Shown: positions 1 through 9,061, numbered from the stretch's first letter. The stretch is DNA of 59,470 nt from an uncultured Collinsella sp. (GCA_900762325.1 CAAFGG010000036.1:1-59470), one strand, 5' to 3'. Notes: a model not told the origin generated them from the sequence alone. A program made the numbers and translations.

Positions 1-63
1 AGCTAAGCCCCATCGCGCCGAGAGTACTGCGGGGCCAGCCCGTGGGAGGCCAGGGCGCCGCTG
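1..63 (+). rRNA. rrf: 5S ribosomal RNA, 3' part (cut by window edge)
   Basis: The first ~63 bases match the 3' half of a bacterial 5S rRNA: the helix IV/V region with GCGCCGAGAGTACTGCGGGG, then CCCGTGGGAG and a terminal GGGCGCCGC that would pair with the missing 5' end. The gene runs off the left edge, so an rRNA operon presumably lies upstream. The 3' end is approximate to a few bases. A strong terminator follows 40 bases later, consistent with the end of an rRNA operon. Confidence 0.85.
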
Positions 64-102
64 ACCGGTGGACGGCACCGAGCCGTACGCTTGAACTTAG
101 AA

Positions 103-132
103 GGGGGAGGCCTCGCGGCCTCCCCCTTTTTT
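103..132 (+). terminator. Rho-independent terminator of the rRNA operon
   Basis: A perfect 10-bp GC-rich stem (103-112 with 117-126) has a four-base TCGC loop and is followed by six T. It lies 40 bases after the 5S rRNA. Confidence 0.9.
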
Positions 133-196
133 GCGTTTACGGGGCGTAAATGACTCAATTACACCAGACGATCTTGTTGTTTTCGGTATTGAGCCT

Positions 197-664
197 TTAT
201 TTAAAGAAAATAAATCGTATAACAAGGGCAACTGCTATGGCCGCAATGGTCAAAAGCAGAATTGTCAGCTGATGCTGCTTGCGTCGTTTACTTGACGAAA
301 CGAAGATTGACTTTCCCTGTTTTGGCGTTTCGAGATAGCGAGCCGAATGCGTCAAGGTTTGCTTGGGTCGAGGCCCTCTTTGTTGATGGACGGCGGATGC
401 TTTCATCGGCTCATCACTAGCTGCGCTGTTTTTAGATAATGGTGCGTCTTTCAGATATACAGGGTCTCCCGAGGCGACGCCCATATGTTTACGTCCCGTT
501 TGGGCATCCTCGAGCGTTTGATATCGGTTTCTCGTCACATAATCGGGCTCTGGGTCATTGATGGGCTCTTGCGAGATGTGGGGGCGATGGAACCGTGGCG
601 GCTGCGTAGAAGTATCTTCGCCCTGCGTCGGCATAAACATATTGTTCTGGTTTTGGTCGTCCAT
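197..664 (-). CDS. Small tail-anchored membrane protein of unknown function
   Basis: This 155-residue protein is not recognised. The first ~125 residues are hydrophilic and probably disordered (Gln/Asn/Pro-rich at the start, Lys/Arg/Ser-rich near residues 110-130). They are followed by one C-terminal membrane segment at about residues 132-152, ending in RFIFFK. The layout suggests a tail-anchored protein with its bulk in the cytoplasm. The start is supported by AAAGGG about 5 bases upstream on the minus strand. It is transcribed towards the rRNA terminator and away from hsp20. No catalytic motif is visible, and GC content is lower than in the neighbouring genes. Confidence 0.65.
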   Translation of the reverse strand: MDDQNQNNMFMPTQGEDTSTQPPRFHRPHISQEPINDPEPDYVTRNRYQTLEDAQTGRKHMGVASGDPVYLKDAPLSKNSAASDEPMKASAVHQQRGPRPKQTLTHSARYLETPKQGKSIFVSSSKRRKQHQLTILLLTIAAIAVALVIRFIFFK

Positions 665-846
665 GATGCCCTTTAGCTCGTTACCAACAACGTGTACGCG
701 CTCATTGTAAGCCCCTTGTTATTTGTAGCTGCGAACATACTCGTTATTTAAGCTCTGGTTCAAAGAACCTTAACCTTACTAAAACCTGAGTTATACACAC
801 TTAGATATGCTTATAGTACTGGACTCAAAAAACTTTATAGTCGATG

Positions 847-875
847 TATATATGGGCACTGGGTGGGCATATATA
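847..875. promoter_or_regulatory. Inverted repeat in the hsp20 promoter region
   Basis: Two perfect 8-base arms, TATATATG (847-854) and CATATATA (868-875), are separated by 13 bases. They lie about 70 bases upstream of the hsp20 start in an otherwise gene-free 277-base divergent region. The centre-to-centre distance is two helical turns, as expected for a dimeric regulator. It matches neither the CIRCE nor the HAIR heat-shock consensus that I know, so any role in heat-shock control is inference. Confidence 0.4.
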
Positions 876-941
876 AGAGCGTCAAAAGAAGTCCCAGTCA
901 CCTAGAAGATGGCTCGGCAGTCCTTAAAAGGAGTGGTAAAC

Positions 942-1373
942 ATGGCAAGCATGGTTCCTTATCGTTCGGTTTTTGGCGTTCGTCCTTCTGCTAGCTCGCT
1001 GTTCGATCTGTTTGATGATATGACCGACCTTGCAAACAACTCGATTGCCTCCAAGGCGTTCCCCGTTGACGTTGAGGATAAGGGCGACGGCTATGAGGTC
1101 AAGGCTTATCTGACCGGCGTCGCCAAGGACGATATCGATGTCGAGCTTAACGAGGGCCGTCTGTCCATTAGCGTGAATGTCGAGGAAGACGAGGAGAACG
1201 AGGGCAAGAACTTCCTGCAGAAGGAGTTCAGCTCGTACAGCGCGACGCGTGGCGTGTATCTAAAGGACGCTTCGAGCGAGGGCCTCTCGGCTAAGTACGC
1301 TGACGGCATCCTGACCGTTACGGTCCCCAAGATCGTCGAGAAGAAGAACGTTACGAAGATCTCCATCGACTAA
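942..1373 (+). CDS. Small heat-shock protein, Hsp20/alpha-crystallin family
   Basis: This 143-residue cytoplasmic holdase chaperone binds unfolding proteins without ATP. The alpha-crystallin domain covers about residues 38-140: FPVDVEDKGDGYEVKAYLTG, an NEGRLSISV strand, and the closing ADGILTVTVPK strand typical of the family. The length is normal. I chose the ATG at 942 because AAAAGGAG lies 9 bases upstream; the in-frame ATG at 909 has no ribosome site. It is a single-gene unit ending at a strong shared terminator. Confidence 0.92.
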   Translation: MASMVPYRSVFGVRPSASSLFDLFDDMTDLANNSIASKAFPVDVEDKGDGYEVKAYLTGVAKDDIDVELNEGRLSISVNVEEDEENEGKNFLQKEFSSYSATRGVYLKDASSEGLSAKYADGILTVTVPKIVEKKNVTKISID

Positions 1374-1400
1374 CTTCGTTGGTGTTCTGCGCTATTAAAA

Positions 1401-1446
1401 GACAGCAAAAGGGGCTGGGAAGCGATTCTCGGCCCCTTTTGCTGTC
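1401..1446. terminator. Bidirectional terminator between hsp20 and the MBL gene
   Basis: A perfect 15-bp stem (1401-1415 with 1432-1446) carries AAAA/TTTT inside its arms, so it gives a T-run on either strand. It lies between two convergent genes. Confidence 0.85.
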
Positions 1447-1455
1447 TAGGACAGT

Positions 1456-2265
1456 CTATTGAATGGTTGCCGGTTGATACTGACTCGCAGGGCGTATCGA
1501 GAGTTTTCGCGATCCTTGGAGAAGGGTTGCGGAGCTGCCGACCTCGTCATCCAGGGTTGCGGCCAGAGCCTTGGCATAGCTTTTGACGGTAAGGCTCGGA
1601 CGATTGTTATCTTGGCTGATATGCATGGCAATGAGCTGTTCGGTGCGATCGGTAACAAGTTCGCGCGCGGCTTCGGCGGCTTGGCCATTGGAGAGGTGTC
1701 CCCTTGCAGACAGGATGCGCTCCTGAAGAAAGCGGGGATATTCTCCCTCGCGCAGCATGGTCACATCGTGGTTGCTTTCGAGCGCGAGGACTCGACAATC
1801 TTTGAGGGTGTTCATGGCTTGGCTCGATAGCTCTCCGGTGTCGGTGGCAAAGCCGATGGAATCATCGAGGGCGTCGAATCGATAACCGACTGGATTGATG
1901 ACATCGTGTGATGTTGAGTAGGTTTGCACGTGGATGCCGGCAATGGATAGGGCGTCGCCGGGATCGAATTCCTCGACAGGCAGATGCGAAAGATTTTCTT
2001 TGTTCGAAAGAGTGCCCCTGCTGGCAAAGAGGGGGCCGTGCCAGTGCTTGCACCAGACATCGAGGCCCTTGATGTGATCGCTATGCTCATGAGTAATGAG
2101 AAGAGCCGAGACGTTGTCTGTCGAGAGCCCCAGTTCTGCCATGCGCTTTAATGTCTCGCGGCGAGACAGTCCGTCATCGACCATAATGAGCCCCTGCGGG
2201 CCCTCGATGAGTGCGCAGTTGCCTTTAGAGCCACTGCCGAGGATATGAAGGTGCAGACGAGACAT
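1456..2265 (-). CDS. MBL-fold metallohydrolase (YycJ/WalJ-like)
   Basis: This 269-residue metallo-beta-lactamase-fold hydrolase starts with the family signature HILGSGSKGNC (residues 7-17) and carries the metal-binding THEHSDH at 58-64. Further metal ligands are likely at STSHD (~113) and FATDTGE (~138). The N-terminus and length fit the YycJ/WalJ group of predicted 5'-3' exonucleases or phosphodiesterases, which acts in the cytoplasm. The substrate cannot be read from sequence. It is divergent from tilS with only 48 bases between the starts, so the two probably share a control region. Confidence 0.85.
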   Translation of the reverse strand: MSRLHLHILGSGSKGNCALIEGPQGLIMVDDGLSRRETLKRMAELGLSTDNVSALLITHEHSDHIKGLDVWCKHWHGPLFASRGTLSNKENLSHLPVEEFDPGDALSIAGIHVQTYSTSHDVINPVGYRFDALDDSIGFATDTGELSSQAMNTLKDCRVLALESNHDVTMLREGEYPRFLQERILSARGHLSNGQAAEAARELVTDRTEQLIAMHISQDNNRPSLTVKSYAKALAATLDDEVGSSATLLQGSRKLSIRPASQYQPATIQ

Positions 2266-2313
2266 AAGATTCCAAAGGATACAATGGGTGCGGACGAATA
2301 GAGGAGGAAGCGA

Positions 2314-3852
2314 ATGCCAACGGTATCACAGCATTACGGACACCATGCCGTGCCCGGGGCAGTCGATGAGACCCGAACGAGGCAGCAGGCTGCTCCTGTC
2401 GTGCTCATGGTATCAGGCGGCGCGGACTCGACGGCACTGCTTCTTATGGCGTGCACATCAAAGCTGGATATCCAAGACGGACGCGGTGTTGCCCCCATTG
2501 CTCGCGAGCGCCTGCATGTGCTGCATGTAAACCATCATCTGCGCGGCAAGGCGTCCGATGGCGACGAGGCCTTTGTGCGTGAGCTCTGCGCGAAATATGG
2601 TTTACCGCTGTGCGTGGAGCACGCTTATTTTGATGGGGAGTCGGGCAATGTTGAGGCCGCGGCCCGCGAGGTGCGCTATGCCGCGGCGCGGAGGTATGTT
2701 CGCGAGCTCTGCGCCCAGACGGGGGCACCGCGAACGGCGGCTCGTATCTGCACCGCGCACACGTCTTCGGATCGCGCGGAAACGTTTTTGATGAACGCGA
2801 TTAAGGGTTCAGGGCCCGCTGGCCTATCGAGCATTCCTCGCCGGAGGAATATCGTGGTGCGTCCCTTGCTCGACCTAACTCATGGCGAGCTCGTGGGCTA
2901 TCTACAGGTACATGGTCAGCCGTGGCGTGAAGACGAGAGCAATGAGGATATCTCGTATCTGCGAAACTACGTGCGCCATCGAGTGATGCCGGTGGTGGCG
3001 CAGCGCAACGCGAGCGTCTGCAAGACGATTGGCGCCGCCTGCGAGATCTTAGGCGATGAGGACGCGTTTTTGTCTCAGCTTTCGGCACAGGCGTTTCGAA
3101 GCTGCCTGCGTAAGGAGGCGGCGGGCGCGCTGGTGCTCGATGCCAGGCGCCTTGCTGCGGCCGAGGTGGTAATCGCGCGGCGCATCGTGCGACTGGCGAT
3201 TAAGCGCATCGATCCGGACGCTCGTCCAGAGATGCGACATGTGGAGCGAGTCCTTTCCTGCGTTGCCGAGGGCGCCGGCTCGGTCACGCTTCCGGCGGGG
3301 ATTGACGCACGCATTGAGTTTGGCATGCTGGCGTTCAAGGCGCCGGCGGCTCGCGAGGGCCTGGTCGCGGACTGGGTTACCGTACCCGGTCGTTTGCCGT
3401 TGGGCGGGGGACGTATGCTGGTCACAGAACCGATGGCCGTTGAGCCGGGATGCGATATCGTGCGCCGCGCCCGTGAGCTTGCAGCTGCCGGGGAAGTGAC
3501 AGCTTTGGTAGACGCGGCTGCCCTGGGTTTTGCCGACAGCGATAGTGAGCGGATCCTGGCGGGCTCGCGTGGCGAGATCCCTGCCGAGGCGCGATTGGCG
3601 CGCCTGTGGGTGGACGGTCCTGTACCGGGAGACGTGATGTGCCCGTTAGGGATGAGTGGTCGAAGCAAGAAAGTATCCGACTTGCTAGGTGAGGCTCGCA
3701 TTCCCGTTTCCGAGCGCGCCGGCGTGCCCATGGTGAGGACGGCGCCGGGGGGCGCCGTGGTGTGGGTCGCCGGAGTTCGCGCGGACGAGCGTTTTAAGTG
3801 CACGGCCGCAACGCGCGTGGCATATCTGCTCCGCGTGGTCGATGCGGAATAG
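2314..3852 (+). CDS. tilS: tRNA(Ile)-lysidine synthetase
   Basis: TilS attaches lysine to C34 of the CAU-anticodon tRNA-Ile using ATP, letting it read AUA. The PP-loop SGGADS is at residues 34-39. The N-terminal ATPase domain continues with HVNHHLRG, ARICTAHTSSDRAETFLMN (the HTSSDRAET helix) and RPLLDLTHGEL. A C-terminal domain with the TilS-type SGRSKKVSDLL motif lies at about 435-475. At 512 residues it is slightly longer than many family members. The start at 2314 is preceded by GAGGAGG. It is followed by hpt and ftsH, the arrangement conserved in many Gram-positive bacteria. Confidence 0.93.
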   Translation: MPTVSQHYGHHAVPGAVDETRTRQQAAPVVLMVSGGADSTALLLMACTSKLDIQDGRGVAPIARERLHVLHVNHHLRGKASDGDEAFVRELCAKYGLPLCVEHAYFDGESGNVEAAAREVRYAAARRYVRELCAQTGAPRTAARICTAHTSSDRAETFLMNAIKGSGPAGLSSIPRRRNIVVRPLLDLTHGELVGYLQVHGQPWREDESNEDISYLRNYVRHRVMPVVAQRNASVCKTIGAACEILGDEDAFLSQLSAQAFRSCLRKEAAGALVLDARRLAAAEVVIARRIVRLAIKRIDPDARPEMRHVERVLSCVAEGAGSVTLPAGIDARIEFGMLAFKAPAAREGLVADWVTVPGRLPLGGGRMLVTEPMAVEPGCDIVRRARELAAAGEVTALVDAAALGFADSDSERILAGSRGEIPAEARLARLWVDGPVPGDVMCPLGMSGRSKKVSDLLGEARIPVSERAGVPMVRTAPGGAVVWVAGVRADERFKCTAATRVAYLLRVVDAE

Positions 3853-3999
3853 CGTCCCACGCCAGCTATTCTGTGCGACGTTGACGGTATTCCCGCGCTG
3901 ATGGCGTACGGGCTGGAAAATATACCCCGTGCGCTGCTAAAATGTGAAGTTCGCGTCCATACGGCGGTGTGTGGGCGATAAGCACAAGAAAGGGTTGTC

Positions 4000-4548
4000 A
4001 TGGCTTCTCAACATCCGGATATCGAGAAGGTTCTGTTCACGCAGGAGGATATCGACGGTATCGTCTCTCGCCTGGGCGAGGAGATTACTCGCGATTACGC
4101 GGGTAAGGATCTGGTGCTGATTGCGGTCCTGCGCGGCGCCGTGGTCTTTATGGGCGACCTGATGCGTAAGATCGAGCTGCCGACCAACATCGATTTCATG
4201 GCTGTTTCGAGCTATGGCGACGGTGTGAAGTCCTCGGGTATCGTGCGTATCATTAAGGACCTGGATATCGACATCCGCGGTCGCGACGTGCTGATCGTCG
4301 AGGACATTCTGGACTCGGGCCTGACGCTCAAGTATCTGATGAAGAACCTCGAGAGCCGCAAGCCCGCTTCTCTGGAGGTCGCCGCCTTCCTGTGGAAGGA
4401 CGTTGAGGACCGCGTCTCGGCCATCACGCCCAAGTATGTTGGAACCCATTGCCCCGATGCCTTTGTGGTGGGCTACGGCCTCGACTATGCCGAGCGCTAT
4501 CGTAACCTTCCGTATCTGGGCATTTTGAAACCGGAGGTTTATTCGTAA
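4000..4548 (+). CDS. hpt: Hypoxanthine phosphoribosyltransferase
   Basis: This 182-residue purine salvage enzyme converts hypoxanthine (often guanine too) and PRPP to the nucleotide. The PRPP-binding loop VLIVEDILDSGLTL is at residues 97-110, and the early LIAVLRGAVVFMGDL segment matches bacterial Hpt. Length is typical. AGAAAGGG precedes the ATG. The stop codon is separated by one base from the ftsH start, which implies translational coupling. Confidence 0.95.
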   Translation: MASQHPDIEKVLFTQEDIDGIVSRLGEEITRDYAGKDLVLIAVLRGAVVFMGDLMRKIELPTNIDFMAVSSYGDGVKSSGIVRIIKDLDIDIRGRDVLIVEDILDSGLTLKYLMKNLESRKPASLEVAAFLWKDVEDRVSAITPKYVGTHCPDAFVVGYGLDYAERYRNLPYLGILKPEVYS

Positions 4549-4549
4549 G

Positions 4550-6685
4550 ATGCCCGACGACCATAACGATAACAATTCCCAGACTCCCCGGGAGCCTAAG
4601 ATCCCGGGGATGCCCGGAGGCAAGAAGCCCACGCGTACGGGCTGGCTGTATTTTATTTTGGCTTGCGCGCTTCTGGGCTACGCCTTCTTTAACATGGGCT
4701 CCGGCTTTGCCAATTCCAGCAATACCGTTAAGCTCGCGACGAGCGAGATGGTGAGCGCCATCAAGCAGGATCGCGTCGAAGATCTGACCTATACGGTTCA
4801 AGACGGAAGCGTGACGGGTCATTACTGGAAGACGAAGAAGGACAAGGGCGATACGAGCGAGCTCAAGAGCTTCTCCTCGACCTATGTCGGCTCCGATTCG
4901 CTTGCCGAGCTCATGGCGGAGCACCCCGATACCAAGTACATCGTCAACACCAACGATCCCGATTTTTGGGGCGACTTGGCGATGAGTGTGCTTCCGACGA
5001 TCGCCCTTATCGCCATCATGTTCTACTTTATGCGCCAGATGATGGGCGCCAACAACAGGAACATGCAGTTTGGCAAGACCAACGCCAAGACCAACGAGGC
5101 CACACGCCCCAAGGTCAAGTTTGAAGACGTTGCCGGCGTGGACGAGGCAGTCGAGGAGCTCGAGGAGATCCGTGACTTTTTGAGCGATCCGGATCGCTAT
5201 CGCAAGCTGGGCGCCAAGATCCCGCGTGGCGTGTTGCTGGTTGGCCCTCCGGGCACCGGTAAAACGCTGCTGGCCAAGGCCGTTGCCGGCGAGGCGGGCG
5301 TGCCGTTCTTTAGCATCTCGGGTTCCGACTTTGTCGAGATGTTCGTAGGTGTCGGCGCCAGCCGTGTGCGTGACCTCTTTAAGGAGGCCAAGTCCCAGGC
5401 CCCGTCGATCATCTTCATCGATGAGATCGATGCCGTGGGACGTCAGCGCGGAGCTGGCTTGGGCGGCGGTCACGACGAGCGCGAGCAGACGCTCAACCAG
5501 CTGCTGGTCGAGATGGACGGCTTTGAGGAAAGCGAGTCGGTCATCCTGATCGCTGCGACCAACCGTCCTGACATCCTGGATCCGGCATTGCTGCGTCCCG
5601 GCCGTTTTGACCGTCAGGTTACGGTCGACCGTCCGGATGTGAAGGGCCGCGAGCAGATCTTGCGCGTGCATGCCGAGAACAAGCCGATGGACGAGGACGT
5701 TAAGTTTGAGAAGCTCGCCCAGATGACCGTTGGCTTTACTGGTGCCGATTTGGCGAACCTGCTCAACGAGTCTGCGCTGCTGGCCGCTCGCCGTCATCGT
5801 TCCGTGATCTCGATGGACGAGGTCGAGGAGTCGATGGAGCGCGTGATTGCCGGACCGCAACGCAAGGGTCGCGTGATGACCGAGGCCGAGCGCACCACGA
5901 TTGCCTACCACGAGAGCGGTCATGCCCTGGTGGGCCACATCCTGGAGCACTCCGATCCGGTCCACAAGATCTCGATCGTCAGCCGCGGCCAGGCGCTGGG
6001 CTACACGCTGCAGCTTCCGCAGGAGAACCACTTCCTCAAGACCAAGAACGAGATGCTCGACGAGCTCGCCGTGTTCTTGGGCGGTCGCGTTGCCGAGGAG
6101 CTCATGTGCGATGATATTACGTCGGGCGCGAGCAACGATCTGGAGCGCGCAACCAAGATGGCGCGCGAGATGGTCACGCGCCTGGGCATGAGCGAGGAGC
6201 TGGGCACGCAAGTGTTTGGCGAGGCGCAACATCAGGTGTTCCTTGGTCGCGATTACGCCGATCACCAGGATTACTCCGAGGAGACGGCGCGCCGCATCGA
6301 TATCGAGGTTCAGCGCATTATGCGTGAGGCCCATCGTCGTGCGGTCGAGATTCTGGACGCCCGTCGCGATCAGCTTGATCTGGTGGCGAAGGTGCTGCTT
6401 GAGCGCGAGACCGTCGAGGGCGACGCCGTGAACGCCCTGCTCGACAACGAGTGGAATGCCTACCTTGAGCGCGAGGGCGATATCCTGGCGGCCAAGGAGG
6501 AGCGCAATGCCAAGGCGGCCGGCATGCCGACCAAGAAGCGCGTGCCTCGAATGAGCGAGGAGGAGCTGGCGGCTGATGCCGCGGCCTTTGCGCAGGCGGC
6601 CATGCAGGAGGATGCCGAAGCCGCATCCGATGATGCTGACGATGACCATGCCGTCGTCGATGCCGACACCGACGCCGACAAATAG
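4550..6685 (+). CDS. ftsH: ATP-dependent zinc metalloprotease FtsH
   Basis: This membrane-anchored AAA+ protease of 711 residues degrades misfolded membrane proteins and short-lived regulators as a hexamer. Visible parts are TM1 (about 31-50), an extracytoplasmic loop, TM2 (about 143-163), Walker A GPPGTGKT (232-239), Walker B IIFIDEID (287-294), the second region of homology around NRPDILDPALLRPGRFDR (338-355) and the zinc-protease HESGH (454-458). The C-terminal ~60 residues are acidic and Ala/Asp-rich, without recognisable function. The start directly follows the hpt stop. A terminator follows at 6698. Confidence 0.97.
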   Translation: MPDDHNDNNSQTPREPKIPGMPGGKKPTRTGWLYFILACALLGYAFFNMGSGFANSSNTVKLATSEMVSAIKQDRVEDLTYTVQDGSVTGHYWKTKKDKGDTSELKSFSSTYVGSDSLAELMAEHPDTKYIVNTNDPDFWGDLAMSVLPTIALIAIMFYFMRQMMGANNRNMQFGKTNAKTNEATRPKVKFEDVAGVDEAVEELEEIRDFLSDPDRYRKLGAKIPRGVLLVGPPGTGKTLLAKAVAGEAGVPFFSISGSDFVEMFVGVGASRVRDLFKEAKSQAPSIIFIDEIDAVGRQRGAGLGGGHDEREQTLNQLLVEMDGFEESESVILIAATNRPDILDPALLRPGRFDRQVTVDRPDVKGREQILRVHAENKPMDEDVKFEKLAQMTVGFTGADLANLLNESALLAARRHRSVISMDEVEESMERVIAGPQRKGRVMTEAERTTIAYHESGHALVGHILEHSDPVHKISIVSRGQALGYTLQLPQENHFLKTKNEMLDELAVFLGGRVAEELMCDDITSGASNDLERATKMAREMVTRLGMSEELGTQVFGEAQHQVFLGRDYADHQDYSEETARRIDIEVQRIMREAHRRAVEILDARRDQLDLVAKVLLERETVEGDAVNALLDNEWNAYLEREGDILAAKEERNAKAAGMPTKKRVPRMSEEELAADAAAFAQAAMQEDAEAASDDADDDHAVVDADTDADK

Positions 6686-6697
6686 TCTTTGTGGCGA

Positions 6698-6735
6698 AAG
6701 CCTCCGCGGGGAAACCTGCGGAGGCTTTTTCTTTT
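6698..6735 (+). terminator. Terminator after ftsH
   Basis: A 13-bp stem with one G-U type mismatch (6698-6710 with 6715-6727) has a short GAAA-like loop and is followed by a T-rich tail. Confidence 0.85.
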
Positions 6736-6753
6736 GAGCGATATGGGGCCGTC

Positions 6754-6830
6754 TGTTGATTGGGGACATGTTGATTGGGGACAGACTTAAATGAGCGTTT
6801 TCACGCATTTAAGTCTGTCCCCAATCAACA
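6754..6830. repeat. GGGACA-type palindromic element with internal duplication
   Basis: The 15-base unit TGTTGATTGGGGACA occurs twice in direct tandem (6754-6768 and 6769-6783). The second copy begins a 25-bp perfect inverted repeat (6769-6793 with 6806-6830) around a 12-base loop. The right end overlaps nothing coding; the next gene starts at 6890. It has no T-run and follows a complete terminator, so it is an additional element rather than the ftsH terminator. Confidence 0.8.
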
Positions 6831-6889
6831 TTGCTGCGGCACTTTGCTCGGCTAAAGCGTACAATAGCGCCTATGCGAAAGGGGAACAG

Positions 6890-8074
6890 ATGATCAACGA
6901 AACTATGTATGCTCGCGGTGCGGAAAGCTCCATCATCCGTGAGATTTTTAGCTATGGCCTTGAGCGCAAGGCGCAGATCGGTGCGGAAAACGTATTCGAT
7001 TTTTCGCTGGGCAATCCGAGCGTTCCGGCACCCGCTGCTGTGGCTGAGTCGATTAAGAAGGCCCTGGAGCTGCCGAGCGACCAGCTGCACGGCTACACGC
7101 CCGCACCGGGCCTGCCGCAATGTCGTGCCGCTGTGGCCGAATCGCTCAACCGCCGCTTTGGCACGAGCTATGAGGGCAAAGACGTATTTATGACGGTGGG
7201 TGCCGCGGCTTCGCTCACCTGCACGCTCAACGCCGTTACGAACCCGGGCGACGAGGTTATTGTTATCGCCCCGTACTTTCCGGAGTATCGCGTTTGGATT
7301 GAGAAGGCCGGCTGTACGTGTGTTGAGGCGCTCGCCGATGAAGATACGTTCCAGCTGAGCGTGGACAACGTGCTCAAGGCGATCAGCGATAAGACGGCGG
7401 CCGTCATCATTGACTCTCCCAACAATCCGACCGGTGCCGTATATACATGCGACACGCTGACGCGACTGGCCAATGTTCTGCGCGAGGCCAACGCTCAGCG
7501 CGATCCCGAGAATCCGATTATGCTCATCTCGGATGAGCCGTACCGCGAGATTGTGTACGGTGCCGAGGTGCCTTGGGTGCCCTCGATCTACGAGCACACC
7601 ATCGTGTGCTACTCGTATTCCAAGTCGCTGTCGCTGCCGGGCGAGCGCGTGGGGTGGATCTTGGTTCCCAACACCAATCCGCAGGCTGCCCGTCTGATGC
7701 CGGCTGTTGCGGGTGCTGCCCGTACGCTAGGTTTTGTATGCGCACCGGCACTCTTCCAGCGCGTAATCATCGATTGCATCGATGAGCCGAGCGATGTCGA
7801 GGCCTATGCGCGCAACCGCACCGCGCTTACCGACGCACTAGCGGAGTACGGCTACACCTATGTTGAGCCGGATGGTGCATTCTACCTGTGGGTGAAGGCG
7901 CTGGAACCCGATGCGAATGCGTTTTGCGAGCGTGCAAAGAAGTATGAGTTGCTTGCGGTTCCCTCGGACAGCTTTGGTATGCCGGGTTGGTTCCGCCTGG
8001 GCTATTGCGTGAGTTACGAAACGATTATCAATTCGCTACCCGCTTGGAAACAGTTGGCGGACGAGTATCGTTAA
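6890..8074 (+). CDS. PLP-dependent aminotransferase, class I/II
   Basis: This 394-residue fold-type I aminotransferase has the PLP-binding lysine at about K245 in SYSKSLSLPGER, the cofactor-binding SPNNPTGAVY (176-185) and SDEPYRE (214-220). The family is aspartate/alanine-like; the substrate cannot be decided from sequence. I placed the start at 6890 (MINETMYARG) because GAAAGGGGAAC lies just upstream. The longer frame from 6791 would read through the upstream palindrome and has no ribosome site. It stands alone, ending before a weak hairpin at 8109. Confidence 0.9.
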   Translation: MINETMYARGAESSIIREIFSYGLERKAQIGAENVFDFSLGNPSVPAPAAVAESIKKALELPSDQLHGYTPAPGLPQCRAAVAESLNRRFGTSYEGKDVFMTVGAAASLTCTLNAVTNPGDEVIVIAPYFPEYRVWIEKAGCTCVEALADEDTFQLSVDNVLKAISDKTAAVIIDSPNNPTGAVYTCDTLTRLANVLREANAQRDPENPIMLISDEPYREIVYGAEVPWVPSIYEHTIVCYSYSKSLSLPGERVGWILVPNTNPQAARLMPAVAGAARTLGFVCAPALFQRVIIDCIDEPSDVEAYARNRTALTDALAEYGYTYVEPDGAFYLWVKALEPDANAFCERAKKYELLAVPSDSFGMPGWFRLGYCVSYETIINSLPAWKQLADEYR

Positions 8075-8108
8075 AAGTAAAGCGCTCTGCCTACAATGTT
8101 TTACGTGA

Positions 8109-8139
8109 AACGGGGTTTGGTGTTAAGCCAGACCCCGTT
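8109..8139 (+). terminator. Possible weak terminator
   Basis: An 8-bp stem (AACGGGGT with ACCCCGTT) lies 35 bases after the aminotransferase stop. It lacks a proper T-run, so termination would be inefficient. Confidence 0.4.
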
Positions 8140-8239
8140 GTCATGGACGTTGTGTCTTTGGGATGGAGTGGTTTTACGACTATCGAAGGCTATGCGTACA
8201 ATGAATATAAGCGACGGCCGTGCCAGATAAGGAGACCTG

Positions 8240-9061
8240 ATGCCCTACCTGCTTTCTTGTGACATTCATACCCATACGATATTCTCTGCGCATGCATATT
8301 CGACCATTGAGGAGAATGTGTACTGGGCGGCAGAGCGTGGCCTGCAGGTGCTCGGATCTGCCGACCATCTGAGCTCTATGGTTACGGCTTGCCCCAATGA
8401 CCTGCGCAGTTACCAATTCTTTATCAACCAGGATATCTGGCCGCGCATTTGGAGCGGCGTGCTGGTGCTGCGTGGTGCCGAGGCCGATATCGTTTCGCTG
8501 GACGGAAGCCTGTTTGGCGAGGACACTCCTGTCACGCTCGATATTGCCGGTGATTCGTACAGCCGTCAGCATTCGCTGTTCGATTTGGTTACGCGAAATT
8601 TGGATTATTTGGTTGCGAGCGTGCATAATCCGCAGATTGCTGAAGGCGCGACGCTGGCCCAGACGACCGAGATGTATATCAATGCCCTGGAGCACCCCAA
8701 GGTGTTCATGCTGGGTCACACGGGGCGTTCGGGCGTGCCGTTCGATATCGACGAGGTGCTGTTGGCAGCTAAGGCCAAGCACAAGATTATCGAGATCAAC
8801 AACCATAGTCTTGAACACGGTGTCGACACTGAGCATTGGGCCGTATGCCGCAAGATCGCCGAGCGCTGCGCCGAGCTGGGCGTGGGCATTGGCGTGTCAA
8901 CCGATGCCCACATTGGCATGGCCATTGGCAAGCTCGATCACGCGCGCAAGATGCTCGACGAGATTCACTTCCCGCTGGATTTGATCGTGACGCGCGACCG
9001 CGAGACGCTGCTGCGCGAGATGGCGGCAGCCGGCGTGTGCGATCTGCGCAATGGGATGTAG
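8240..9061 (+). CDS. PHP-domain phosphatase/hydrolase (YcdX-like)
   Basis: This 273-residue PHP-superfamily metal-dependent phosphoesterase opens with the metal-binding DIHTHT (8-13). Further ligands are likely in SADHLSS (~41), GAEADI (~83), SVHNPQ (~131), GHTGRS (~159) and the C-terminal STDAHIG. The order fits the YcdX-type phosphatase group. Physiological substrate unknown. The start is preceded by AAGGAG. It ends at a bidirectional terminator shared with the convergent methyltransferase gene. Confidence 0.85.
   Translation: MPYLLSCDIHTHTIFSAHAYSTIEENVYWAAERGLQVLGSADHLSSMVTACPNDLRSYQFFINQDIWPRIWSGVLVLRGAEADIVSLDGSLFGEDTPVTLDIAGDSYSRQHSLFDLVTRNLDYLVASVHNPQIAEGATLAQTTEMYINALEHPKVFMLGHTGRSGVPFDIDEVLLAAKAKHKIIEINNHSLEHGVDTEHWAVCRKIAERCAELGVGIGVSTDAHIGMAIGKLDHARKMLDEIHFPLDLIVTRDRETLLREMAAAGVCDLRNGM

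Noticed and set aside
6791..6889. Extended N-terminus for the aminotransferase
   Set aside because: The extra 33 codons are translated from the palindromic repeat and an AT-rich promoter-like stretch. The good ribosome site is before 6890.
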